From CAVZCC01 sp963773765 (GTDB taxonomy: Bacteria; Actinomycetota; Acidimicrobiia; Acidimicrobiales; Microtrichaceae), in assembly GCA_963773765.1 (NCBI GenBank), contig CAVZCC010000001.1:186001-250000 (forward strand): a stretch of 64,000 bases of DNA, in the 5' to 3' direction. A program made the position numbers and the translations under genes. The notes under the pieces are model-generated. The model made no database searches. It worked only from the letters and a program-made list of their open reading frames with translations, and was not told the origin of the DNA. Below, one piece after another: positions 40,323 through 50,029 of the stretch (its first letter is position 1; each line of letters begins with the position of its first letter).

Positions 40323-41123
40323 GTGCCTGCCGTCCTCGTCGTGCCGACGTACCAGGAGGCGGAGAACATCGAGCCGGTTGCTGCGCGCCATCCGTGACTC
40401 GGTGCCCCGACCTGGACGTCATCGTCGCCGACGACAACAGCCCCGACGGCACCGGCAAGCTGGCCGAGGAGGTGGCCGCAGGAGCTGGGCGGCATCGAGG
40501 TCCTGCACCGACCGGGCAAGGCCGGCCTGGGCGCCGCCTACCGCCACGGGTTCCGCCACGCGCTGGACCAGGGCTACGACGTCGTCGGCCAGATGGACGC
40601 CGACTTCTCCCACGACCCCGCCGTGCTCCCGCTGCTCCTGGCCGCCGTCCAGGACGGCGCCGACGTGGCCGTCGGGTCGCGGTACGTCCCCGGCGGCTCC
40701 GTGCCCAACTGGACGTGGTTCCGGCGCAGCCTGTCCCGCTGGGGCAACGCGTACGCCCGCTTCATGCTCGGGCTCCGGCTCCGGGACGCCACCACGGCGT
40801 TCCGCGTGTACCGGGCCCCCGTCCTCGAGGCCATCGACATCGACGGCACCCGGGCCAACGGGTACCTGTTCCAGATCGAGACGGCCTTCCGCCTCTCCGA
40901 CGTGGGTGCCGTCATCACCGAGCTGCCCATCACGTTCGTGGACCGGGTGGCCGGCAACTCCAAGATGGCCGTGGTGCGCACCATGGTCGAGACCGAGCTC
41001 CGGGTGACCTGGTGGGGGATCTCCCGGCGCGCCCCGGCCCTGACCCGTCGGTTCCGAACCACCCCACCGGGTCGGTACCTCGAGTCCAGGGTCCGCCCCA
41101 CCGGGGCGCCCCCAGCGCCCTGA
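40323..41123 (+). CDS. Polyprenyl-phosphate mannose synthase-like GT2 (DPM1/Ppm1 type; frameshifted at 5' end)
   Basis: About 266 residues. VPAVLVVPTYQEAENIEPVL, then VIVADDNSPDGTG, GKAGLGAAYRHGFRHALDQG and the metal-binding GQMDADFSHDP (DAD), followed by VAVGSRYVPGGSVPNW and RLRDATTAFRVYRAPVLEAI. This is the dolichol-phosphate-mannose synthase branch of GT2. The enzyme moves a sugar, usually mannose, from its nucleotide to polyprenyl phosphate on the cytoplasmic side. That would supply the GT-C enzymes around it. No C-terminal GtrA or N-acyltransferase domain is present. Two insertions (near 40377 and 40482) break the first 60 residues. The AT3-SGNH-SGNH gene follows eight bases later. Confidence 0.88.
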
Positions 41124-41130
41124 GGCGACC

Positions 41131-44076
41131 GTGGCGGTCCACGAACCTCCCATGGCGGCCGGCCCCGCGCTGGACGTCGCTCCGGACCCGGTGCCGCCGC
41201 CGCGGCCTCACGGACCGTCCGGCGCGTCGGGCGGCGGGTTCTGGCTGTTCCGGCGCCGGGGGCGGGAGCACATCCCGCCCCTCGGCCACCAGCCCGCCCT
41301 GGACGGGTTGCGGGCCGTCGCCGTGTCCGCCGTGCTCGTGTACCACGCCCGGTTCGGGTGGACCACGGGCGGCTTCCTGGGGGTGTCGACGTTCTTCACC
41401 CTGTCCGGGTTCCTGATCACCTCGCTGCTGCTGCGGGAGTGGGCCCGGTCGTCGTCGGTGGACCTGCGCCGGTTCTGGGGCCGCCGGTTCCGGCGCCTCC
41501 TGCCCGCCTCGTGGTTCACGCTGGCGCTGGTGCTGGCCATGGGGGCGGTCGGCATCTGGGACACCGACCAGCTCCGGTCGCTCCGCGGTGACGTGCCCTT
41601 CGCCCTGGCCGAGATCATCAACTGGCACTTCATCGCCCAGGACCGCACCTACGGCACCGACGTTCACCGCACCGTCGCCGCTCGAGCACTTCTGGAGCCT
41701 GGCCGTCGAGCAGCAGTTCTACCTGGTGCTGCCGTTGCTCCTGACCGGACTGCTGGCCCTGGGGCGCGGGGCACCGGCGCCCGCAGCGGTGGTGGCGGGG
41801 TGCGCCGGGTGCGCGTCGGCCCCGTCGTCGCCGTGCTGGTGGCGCTGGGCGCCCTCAGCGCCGTGGCCAACGGCGGTCCTGGCCCGGCTCCCTGGACCGC
41901 TCCTACTTCGGCACCGTGACCCGGCTGGCCGAGCTGGTCGTCGGCGCGGTGCTGGCCTGCGTGATGCTGCGGGGCTTCCGGGCCCGGACCGAGTGGGCCC
42001 GCCGCCTGCTGGTCGGCCTGGGCGCTGGTGGGCCTGGCCGGGACCCTCGCGCTCTGGCACGTGGCCACGGTGGCCTCCGACTGGATGTACCCGTGGGGGT
42101 TCCTGCTGGCCGCCGCCTGCACCTGCGCCCTCATCGCCGGGGCGCTCCAGGGCGGTGCCCTCGGGGCGGTCCTGTCCATGGCACCGCTGCTGTGGCTCGG
42201 GCGCATCACCTACGGCGTGTACCTGCTGCACTGGCCGGTGTTCCTGTGGCTCACACCGGAACGGGTCGGGTGGTCAGCCCTGGCCGTTGTTCGCCCTCCG
42301 CATGGCCGTGACGCTGGTCGCGGCCGGCCTGATGTTCCGCTTCCTGGAGCACCCCGTCCGCGTGGGCGCGCTCCTCCGGCCCCGCCAGGCCGCAGCCGTG
42401 GTGCCCGCCGCGGTGGTCCTGCTCCTGGTCTCCACCGTGCTGGTGACCGCCGACCTCCCCGGCCCGAGCAGCCTGCAGCTGGCCGCGGCGGACCAGGCGG
42501 AACGCTCCGCGGCCCAGCCCGCCGTTCCCGCCACCGTTCCCCCGGCGCCGGTCCGGGTGCTCGTGGTCGGCGACGAGCTGGCCGCGTCCGCCGACGGCGT
42601 CCTGGACGTCGGCGGCGACACCCCCATGCAGGTCACGGTGTCCGCCGCACCCGGCTGCGGCCTGGCCCTGGGCGGCTACGTCCGCCTGTCCGACGGCACG
42701 GTGGAGCGCGACACGGACCGCTGTGGGCAGGTCAAGGACCTGTGGGCGGACAAGGTGGCGGCCGGACCGGCCCGACGTGGTGGCGGTGTGGGGCGGCCTG
42801 CGGGACGTGACGGACCGCCGCTTCGACCCCGACACGCCGTGGCGGGCGCCGGGCGACCCCGTGCTCGACGACTTCCTGCGCAGCGACGTGGGGGAGCTGG
42901 TCGACCGGCTGGCCGCGTCGGGCACCAAGGTCGTGCTGCTGGCCACCCCCCACGTCCGCAACACCCAGCCGCCCACGCCCGGCCCGGCCCCCGTGGTGTC
43001 GCCGGACCCGGTCAAGGCCGCGCTGGCCGGCACCGAACGGGCCCGCGTGACCGAGGGTGTCCCCGCCGCGGGCTGGGCGGAGAACGACGACGCCCGCATC
43101 GACGCCTGGAACGCCCTCCTGGGGTCCGTCGCCATGTCCCGCGGCATCCCCTACCTGGACGTGGCGGCCCGGATGCGGACCTGGCCCGGGGGCGAGTTCG
43201 ACCCCGAACGCCGTCCCGACGGCGTCGGCATCAGCCCCGTCGGGGGCGGCGGACCTGGCGTCGTGGTTGGCGCCCCAGCTGCGCTCGGTCCAACCACCGT
43301 TGGCCGCCGCCCCGGCCGCGGCGGTGGCGGCCGACGCGCCCGCTGCCGGACGCCCCGCCGGTGGAACCCCGCCGCACGGTGCCCTCCGGCCGGGCCGAGG
43401 TGCTGGTGGTGGGCGACTCGGTGGCCTACGGCTACGGCTTCGGCCTGACGGGGTGGGCCAGGGGCCGCTCGGACCTGCGTGCGGTCAACGGCGGACAGCT
43501 GGGCTGTCCCATCGCCCGGGGCGGCAGCTACCGGTTCCTGCGGGACATCGGCATCTTCGAGGACCGCTGCGACTGGTCCCGGCTCTTCCCCAAGTTCATG
43601 TCCGAACAGGACCCGGACGTGGTCGTGCTGTCCTCGGGCATCTGGGAGGTGGTGGACCGCCGGCTGCCCGGCGACGACCGCTGGCGCCACATCGGCCAAC
43701 CGGAGGTGGACCGCTACCTCCTGCGGGAGTTCCTGTCCGCCATCGACACCCTGGGCTCGGATCGGGCCACGGTGGTGCTGCTCACCTACCCGCACTTCCA
43801 GGCCGGGGCGGACCAGGGCTACACGGACCTGCCGGAGTCCGACCCGGCCCGGGTGGACCGCCTCAACGAGCTGATGGCGGAGGCGGCTGGGCTGCGGCCG
43901 GGGGTCGCCACGGTCGTCGACGTGCAGGCGTGGCTGGCCCAGCAGCCGGGCGGCGAGAGGACCCGGCCAAGCGGCCGGACGGCCTGCACTTCCGGGACGA
44001 CTACGTGCCCACCGTGGCGGCGTGGCTGGGCCCGCAGCTGGTGCGCATCGCCCGGACGGGGTCCGGCCCGGCCTGA
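41131..44076 (+). CDS. AT3 acyltransferase with two SGNH domains, the first degenerate (frameshifted)
   Basis: About 980 residues. AT3 domain (41275-42480): HQPALDGLRAVAVSAVLVYH, GVSTFFTLSGFLITSLLLRE, WGRRFRRLLPASWF, EHFWSLAVEQQFYLVLPLLL and GRITYGVYLLHWPVFLWLTP. SGNH-1 (about 42556-43290) has VLVVGDELAASA, where Glu replaces the nucleophile Ser, and DGVGIS, where Gly replaces the catalytic His. SGNH-2 (about 43400-44060) has VLVVGDSVAYG and DGLHF, so it is complete. The two SGNH domains align along their length (e.g. WGGLRDVTDRR versus SGIWEVVDRR). Single-base insertions near 41662, 41835-41900, 42025, 42280, 42765, 43255 and 43962 must be corrected. Probable envelope glycan O-acylation. Confidence 0.85.
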
Positions 44077-44118
44077 GGCACCGGGGGCAGGGGGACCGGG
44101 GCCCGCAGGGAACCGGGG

Positions 44119-45733
44119 TCAGACGCCGGTGGAGGTGCGGGGGGCGGACCGGGGCACGACGGGGGCGTCCCGTCCGGTGCCCTGGGTGGAACCGGTGGTC
44201 CCGGTGCCCTCCTCGTGGTACTCCTCGTCCACGTTGACCGACCAGATGTCGTGGTCGCCCTTGCCCAGGATGTTCTCGACGGTCAGCATCGCCGTGAGCA
44301 TCGAGTGGTCCTGGTTGTTGTACTTGTGCATGCCGTTGCGGCCCGACCGGGTGCACGTTGGGCGGTGTTGGCCGATCCAGCTCGTTGCAGCACCGCGACG
44401 TTGTCGTCGTAGCACGTCGTCGTAGACGGGGTACGCCTTGGGCTGCCGCACCACGTAGCCCGACTCGACCTTGGACGGGTCGACCAGGCCCGAGCAGGCC
44501 GAGCTCCGGGTGGCCACGGGCGATCAGCTCCTCGTCGGTGCGCGGTCCACAGCTCGTCGCCCTCGAACACGAAGTACTCGAGGCCCAGGCAGGTGTTGCC
44601 GTCCTTGACCAGGTACGGCGACCACGAGCCGAAGTTCTGGATGCGGCCGACCTTGACGTCGGGGGAGTGGATGTAGATCCAGTTGTCGGGGAAGCCGGCG
44701 GCCTCGGGCACGACCAGCGCGACGGTGAGGAAGTCGCGGAAGCGCAGGTCGTCCGCGGCGGCCAGCACCTCGGCCGGGGGCGGGGGGTCCATCGCCCGCA
44801 GCAGGTGCGGGAACGGCATCGACGAGATGACGTGGTCGGCGGGGTACTCGACCGCTCGCCGTCCGTCGGTCGGGCGCAGCACGGCGGTGGCCGCGGCCGT
44901 CGGGGTCGCGCCGGATGCCGCTCGACCGGGTCTCCATGAGCACCTCGGTGCCCGCGGCCTCGCACCAGCTCGGTGCAGCGCTCCCACATCATGCCGGGGC
45001 CGTACTTGGGGTACTGGAACTCCTCGATCAGGCTGGTGACCTGCTTGGCCTTGTCCTGCGACGGCCGGCGAACCTTGGCCCGGATCGGCTCCCAGACGGC
45101 GCTCCAAGATCGACATGCCCTTGATGCGCTGGGCGCCCCAGTCGGCGGAGATGGTCCGAGGCGGGCACGCCCCAGACCTTCTCGTTGTAGGTCTTGAAGA
45201 AGTGGTCGTAGAGCCGGCGGCCGTAGTTGGCCACGATGTAGTCCTCGAGCGTGTCCTGGTCCTTCGGCGGACGCACCTTGACCCACAGGTAGGACAGCAC
45301 GCAGCGCACCGCCTCGATCGGAGCCGAGGTTCTGCAGCGCGTTCATCGGCTTGATCGGGTAGTCGTAGTACTTGCCCTGGTAGTAGATCCGGCTCATGCG
45401 GGGCCGCAGCAGGAAGTCCTCGTCGGGCAGGATCTCGTGCCACAGCGCCTCGACCTCGGCGCACCTTGGTGAAGAAGCGGTGGCCGCCGATGTCGAAGCG
45501 CTAGCCGTCGCGCTCGACCGTGCGGCTGATGCCGCCGACGATGTCGTCGGCCTCGAGGACGGTGGAGCGGAGCCCGGCCTTCTCAGCTCGTAGGCGGCGG
45601 TCAGGCCGGCCGGGCCGGCGCCGATGATGACGATGCCAGGGGCTCCTCGGGGCCGGCGGGCGCCTGGTCGGGGGAGGGGCGGGTGGTGCGCGGTGAGGTC
45701 GACCGGATCGGAGGGTGGGGAGGAGTCACTCAT
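44119..45733 (-). CDS. UDP-galactopyranose-mutase/amine-oxidase-like flavoprotein, frameshifted, in-frame TAG
   Basis: About 535 residues. PGIVIIGAGPAGLTAAYELR is the FAD dinucleotide-binding start, then FDIGGHRFFTKV, LRPRMSRIYYQGKYYDYPIK, ANYGRRLYDHFFKTYNEKVW, SADWGAQRIKGMS, FQYPKYGPGMMWERCTELV and a C-terminal GRNGMHKYNNQDHSMLTAML. This UGM-like/protoporphyrinogen-oxidase-like family is common in polysaccharide loci; the reaction is unproven. The codon before RFDIGGHRFF is TAG (45503-45501) where Tyr (TAC) is expected. Many one-base insertions break the frame. It is convergent with the AT3-SGNH-SGNH gene. Confidence 0.75.
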
Positions 45734-45814
45734 GGGAGGCTCGCCGGGCGCCGGGACGAGCAGCCGCGTGCGGCCACCCACCGTAGTCGCTGGTCTCCTT
45801 CCGATCGGAAACCC

Positions 45815-46060
45815 TCAGGCGGGCTGGAGGTGCCGGACCTCGCCCGCATCGGCCTCGAGGCGGCGGATGGCCAGGATCTGGTCGGTGCGGAAGCTGGCCA
45901 TCCGTACCGACCAGCAGTCCACCGTGTGTCGGCCGTCGGTGCGGAAGAACGTGGTCATCGACTGCTCCTGCTGGTAGGCGTCGGCGCCGGCCACCTGTTC
46001 CACGGCGCCGTCCCGCAGGGTGACGTCGTAGGTGACCTCGGGGGCGGTGATGGTGCTCAT
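45815..46060 (-). CDS. Small protein of unknown function
   Basis: 81 residues, clean frame, ATG 46060 with TACCGT seven bases upstream. Contains YDVTLRDGAVEQVAGADAYQ and VDCWSVRMASFRTDQILAIR; the alternating strands suggest a small beta-rich protein. It has no signal peptide or membrane segment. I do not recognise a family. The next gene downstream on its strand is the flavoprotein at 44119-45733, 82 bases away. Confidence 0.55.
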   Translation of the reverse strand: MSTITAPEVTYDVTLRDGAVEQVAGADAYQQEQSMTTFFRTDGRHTVDCWSVRMASFRTDQILAIRRLEADAGEVRHLQPA

Positions 46061-46067
46061 GGACCAG

Positions 46068-46073
46068 ACGGTA
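46068..46073 (-). promoter_or_regulatory. -10 element, leaderless small protein (46060)
   Basis: TACCGT ends seven bases before ATG 46060. Confidence 0.5.
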
Positions 46074-46178
46074 CGGGGGTCGTCCTGTGGATCGATAGGG
46101 CCGTAACCATGTGATCTTCCGGGGGATCAGGGGTGGACGAGCGGTGGATGGGAGTGAGGTCGTCCACAGGGGTGGGAG

Positions 46179-47117
46179 TCAGGTCGCGCTGCGCCCTGTG
46201 TCCAGGCCCGCCAGGTCGTCCAGGACCTCACCCCACCGGCTGGCCAGCAGCAGGTGCCCCTGGCCCGGACAGCGCCGGATGGTCGCACCGGGGATCGCTG
46301 CGGCCAGCCGGCCGGCCAGCACCTCCGGCACCCAGTGGTCCCGGTCGCCCTGCCAGATGACCACGGGCACCCCGATGTCGGCGGGCTCGAAGCCCCAGTC
46401 CCGCCGCCAGGCCCGGTACTCCTCCTGCATGCCCGGCACGGACGTGGTGGCCTCCGCCACGGCGTCGTCGATGACGGTCCCGGCCGGCCCGGCCAGGACC
46501 GCGGCGTCGGCCGCCCCCCAGGTGCGCAGCACCATCCGCCCCGGAGCCGCCCCGGGCGGGCCCGTGGTCCGGCGCTCGGCCGTGCGAGCGGCCTCCCGGC
46601 GGACCATCCGGAACAGGGCGTCGGCGGCCATCCCGGGCACCCGGGCCCCCACCGACCCGAGGAGCACCCGGTCGGTGGTGCTGAGCGCCCGGCGCACCCC
46701 GGTCCAGGACAGGGGCGGCACGCCTGCCACCACCGCGACGGCCGGGACCCGGTCCGCCAGCAGTGCGGCCAGGGCCAGGGCGTACTGGCCACCCAGCGAC
46801 CACCCCACGGCCCCGAGGGTCCGGTCGATGCCCAGGTGGTCCAGCACGGCGCCGGCGTCCGTCGCGAACGACCCCGTGGTCCGCCCCGGAAGGTCGCCCG
46901 AACCGGCGACCCCGGGCCGGTCGACGGCCAGGATCGACACGCCACGGTCCCGGGCCGCGTCGTGGCCCAGCGCCGCGTCAGCGCCGCAGGACAGGCCGCC
47001 GTGGCAGGACAGGACCACCGGGACGCCCGGGCCCGGGTCCGCCCCGTAGCGGCGGTAGGCCACCGCCCGGCCGTCGAGGTGGGCCGCGCCGTCGTCCACG
47101 GGCGGGGTCGGAGCCAT
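46179..47117 (-). CDS. Alpha/beta-hydrolase fold protein
   Basis: 312 residues, clean frame, ATG 47117. GVPVVLSCHGGLSCGADAAL forms the oxyanion turn, LGAVGWSLGGQYALALAALL the nucleophile elbow (Ser in GWSLGG), VVIWQGDRDHWVPEVLAGRL the acid loop and CPGQGHLLLASRWGEV the catalytic His. Related to prolyl iminopeptidase/esterase-like hydrolases. Substrate unknown. TACGGT six bases before the ATG suggests a leaderless message. It is divergent from the zinc-ribbon gene. Confidence 0.85.
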   Translation of the reverse strand: MAPTPPVDDGAAHLDGRAVAYRRYGADPGPGVPVVLSCHGGLSCGADAALGHDAARDRGVSILAVDRPGVAGSGDLPGRTTGSFATDAGAVLDHLGIDRTLGAVGWSLGGQYALALAALLADRVPAVAVVAGVPPLSWTGVRRALSTTDRVLLGSVGARVPGMAADALFRMVRREAARTAERRTTGPPGAAPGRMVLRTWGAADAAVLAGPAGTVIDDAVAEATTSVPGMQEEYRAWRRDWGFEPADIGVPVVIWQGDRDHWVPEVLAGRLAAAIPGATIRRCPGQGHLLLASRWGEVLDDLAGLDTGRSAT

Positions 47118-47123
47118 CCGCCG

Positions 47124-47129
47124 ACCGTA
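47124..47129 (-). promoter_or_regulatory. -10 element, leaderless hydrolase gene (47117)
   Basis: TACGGT ends six bases before ATG 47117. Confidence 0.5.
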
Positions 47130-47143
47130 CCGCCGGGACGCGC

Positions 47144-47149
47144 GACACT
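47144..47149 (+). promoter_or_regulatory. -10-like element, zinc-ribbon gene
   Basis: GACACT ends six bases before GTG 47156; weaker than the TANNNT sites but at the same spacing. Confidence 0.3.
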
Positions 47150-47155
47150 GCACCG

Positions 47156-47347
47156 GTGAGCGACGACCTGCTGGAGTACACCTGCCCCCGCTGCCGGCTG
47201 GAGGTGTCCGAGCCCTACTACGGCCCGTGCACGTCGTGCCGGACCACCCTGCGGGCCACCCAGGGCGGCGAGGCCAAGGCGGTCGCCGCTGCGGCCTACG
47301 AGCCCAAGATGAACGTCACGCCGAACGCGGTCGCCACCAAGGACTGA
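47156..47347 (+). CDS. 63-residue zinc-ribbon protein
   Basis: GTG 47156 opens SDDLLEYTCPRCRLEVSEPY and GPCTSCRTTLRAT. CPRC and CTSC form two Cys pairs spaced like a zinc ribbon, followed by a short Ala/Asn/Thr tail. Such small proteins are widespread in actinobacteria without a known function. It is divergent from the hydrolase gene (39 bases between the starts) and ends 23 bases before the stop of the convergent DNA glycosylase gene. Confidence 0.65.
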   Translation: MSDDLLEYTCPRCRLEVSEPYYGPCTSCRTTLRATQGGEAKAVAAAAYEPKMNVTPNAVATKD

Positions 47348-47370
47348 GCGCAGTCCTCCCGCCGGTCGGG

Positions 47371-48292
47371 TCAGTACCGGGCGATGGGGATGGGCGTGTA
47401 GCGGGGACCCCGCCTGGGTGCACCCCGTCCCGCGCCCTTGACCAGCCGCACCACCCGGGCCCGGTGTCCGGCCCACGGCGCCAGCAGCTCCAGCATCCGT
47501 TCGTCGCTGCCCCGGTCCTCACCGGCCAGGGCGTGGCACACGGTGTGGGGCACGTGCAGGTCGCCCAGCAGGACCGCGTCCGGGTCACCCAGGACGGAGG
47601 CGGCCAGGCCGGTCGCCGTCCACGGTCCCACGCCCGGCAGGCTCGTCAGGACCCGCTGGTACCCGGCGCTGCCGTCACGTCCGGCCCGTGCGGCCCGGTC
47701 GATGGCCGGCAGGGCCACGGCGATCCGTCCCACCGCGTCGGCCCGCCGCCGCTCCACGCCCAGGACGTGCCAGTCCGCCACCCCCAGGCCGGCGACCTGG
47801 CGAGGCGTCGGTGCCAGGCCGAGGCCGAGCGGTCCCGGGGCGCGGCGCCCCGTGGCGTCGGACCAACTGCCACCAGCTCCGGTGTGCCTCCCGGGTGGTG
47901 ACCCGCTGGCCCAGCACGGTCGGGAGCGCGGCGTCCCAGGTGCTCCCGCCCGCCCCGAAGCGCAGGCCGACGCGCCGGCGGGCCATGCGGCCGACCAGGG
48001 GGTGCAGGTCGGGGCGGAAGCCGTCGGCGCGGTCCGCGGCGCCGACCATCGCCGGCACCTCGGCCAGGGCAACCTCGGCGCCGGGGCCCCAGGCCCGGGC
48101 CGCCACGCCGTCCGGCGTGCGCCGCACCTCCACGGTGGCCGGTCCGCTCCCGGTGTGTCGGGAGCGTGCCACCCGGTCCCGTCCGAACCACCACGTCGGG
48201 TCGGACGGGCCGCTGCTGAGGGGTCGGCAGGTGCGGACCAGGTCCAGGTCCCCCTCCACCGGGAAGGACGCCTCCACCGTGGCCTCGGTCAT
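47371..48292 (-). CDS. AlkA-like DNA-3-methyladenine glycosylase (one frame break)
   Basis: About 306 residues. The N-terminal domain (MTEATVEASFPVEGDLDLV onward) resembles the AlkA_N-type beta domain. ALPTVLGQRVTTREAHRSWW starts the helical domain, then the helix-hairpin-helix LTSLPGVGPWTATGLAASVL and LLGDLHVPH, whose Asp would be the catalytic residue. Excises alkylated bases (3-methyladenine and others) in base excision repair. One base change near 47860 shifts the frame. Its ATG overlaps the stop of the acyl-CoA ligase gene (ATGA), an odd pairing that suggests cotranscription only. Confidence 0.85.
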
Positions 48293-49974
48293 GCCGGCCC
48301 GGCCTCCTCCGCCGTGGCCTCCGCAGCCGCGGTCCGGGCCCAGCGGTAGTCCGCCTTGCCGGACGGCGAACGCACCAGTCGGTCCAGGCGGACGACCTGC
48401 TTGGGCAGCTTGTAGCGGGCGACGTGCTGCGCCCGGCCGCGGCCAGCAGGTCGTCGTCGGTCGGGTCCTGGCCGGGCCGGAGCTGCGACCAGCGCCACCA
48501 CCTCCTCGCCCCACCGTGGCGACGGCCGGCCGCACACCACGGCGTCGAGCACCGCGGCGTGGGTCTTGAGCGCCGTCTCGACCTCCTCGGCGAACACCTT
48601 CTCCCCGCCGGTGTTGATGCACACCGAGTCCCGGCCGTGGAGCTCGATGCGTGCCGTCGGGCCGCCAGCCGGGCCCGGTCGCCGGCCACGGCGTGGCGGA
48701 CGGCCGTCGACCTCCGGGAAGGTCGCCGCGGTCTTGGCCGGGTCGCCCAGGTAGCCGAGCGGCACCCGGCCGGACTGGGCCAGCCATCCGAGCTCGCCGT
48801 CGCCGGGCTCCAGCACGCCGGGTCAGGTCCTCGCTCAGGACCACCGCGGTGGCCGAGGGCGAGAAGGCGTCGCGGCGTCGTCGCCGGAGGCGATGTCGGA
48901 CACGCCCTGGCGGCCGGACTCGGTGGAGCCCAGCACGTCGACGATGGTGAGGCCCGGGACCAGCTCCAGCAGCTCGGCCTTGAGGCTGCGGCGACAGCAC
49001 GGCGCCGCCCGACAGCAGGTGGCGCAACGACGACAGGTCCGCCGGCACCCGTGGCGCAGGGCGTCGACCAGGGGACGGGCCATCGGGTCGCCCACCACCA
49101 GCAGCGACGTGGCCCGGTTGCGCTCGACCGTGTCCAGCACGTCGGCGGGGTCGACGTGCTCCGGGTGGTCCTGGATGATCACGGTGCCCCCGGCGATCCA
49201 GCACGACAGCGCGTTCCAGTGCGCGGCGCCGTGCATCAGCGGGGGAGCGGGCAGCGCCCGGACCGAGCCCCTGGCGGCGTCGACCAGCTCGTCGAGCGTG
49301 CTCGAAGTCGGTGCCGTCGCGGCGGCGCACGCCCAGCGCCGCGACCAGGAAGTCCTCCTGGCGCCACATCGCGCCCTTGGGCATGCCGGTGGTGCCGCCC
49401 GTGTAGCAGAGGTACAGGTCGTCGCCCGACCAGCCGGCCGACCAGGTCGTCGGGCAGCTCCGGCGATCGCCGCGGCCAGCGCGGCCTCGTAGTCGAGCGC
49501 GCCGGGGAGCAGACCGTGACCGCGTGCCGTCGGCGACCTGCAGGATCAGCGCGGGTGGCGCGGCGCAGGGTCGGGAGCACCTCGGCCAGCATCGGGGCGA
49601 AGCACTCGTGCACCACCACCGCCGCGGGCCGAGGCGTCGTCGAGCAGGTAGCGCGAGCTCCTCGGCCACGTAGCGGTAGTTGACGTTGAACGGCGCGCAG
49701 CGGGCCTTCCAGGCGCCGAGCATGCCCTCCAGGTACTCGTTGCCGTTGTGGAGGTAGAGCGCGACGTGGTCGTGCACGGACCGCCAGCGGTCGCCATCGC
49801 CGAACGGCGCCGGTGGCGGCCGAGGCCGGCGTCGTGCAGCACCGCGGGCCAGGCGGCGGGTGCGGTCCTGCATCAGGGACCAGGACAGCGTCCGGTCCCG
49901 GAACACCAGGCAGTCGCGGTCGGGGTGGCGCGGCCGCGATCGCCTCGCAGATGACCGGCGACGTTCAGCTCCAC
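48289..49974 (-). CDS. Acyl-CoA synthetase, AMP-binding (FadD-like; frameshifted)
   Basis: About 560 residues. DRDCLVFRDRTLSWSLMQDR, VALYLHNGNEYLEGMLGAWK, FNVNYRYVAEEL, the P-loop LCYTGGTTGMPKG, PPLMHGAAHWNALSCWIAGG, VDVLGSTESGRQ, and the C-terminal VCINTGGEKVFAEEVETALK and SPSGKADYRWAR with the catalytic Lys. These are the ANL-superfamily motifs; the SPSGKADY ending is typical of actinobacterial FadD paralogues. Activates a carboxylic acid to its CoA thioester. Insertions break the N-terminal half and the region 48790-49500. Start GTG 49974 inferred from alignment. Divergent from an enoyl-CoA hydratase gene, so it likely serves one degradation route. Confidence 0.85.
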
Positions 49975-50029
49975 GGGCGGGACCTCATCGGGGACACCTC
50001 ATGGGTCGAGATCATGGCAGGCTCCCGGC

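Noticed and set aside
26289..45503. Amber recoding (pyrrolysine or tyrosine insertion)
   Set aside because: No pyl genes or suppressor tRNA seen, other genes here end at TAG normally, and single-base errors are common in the window.
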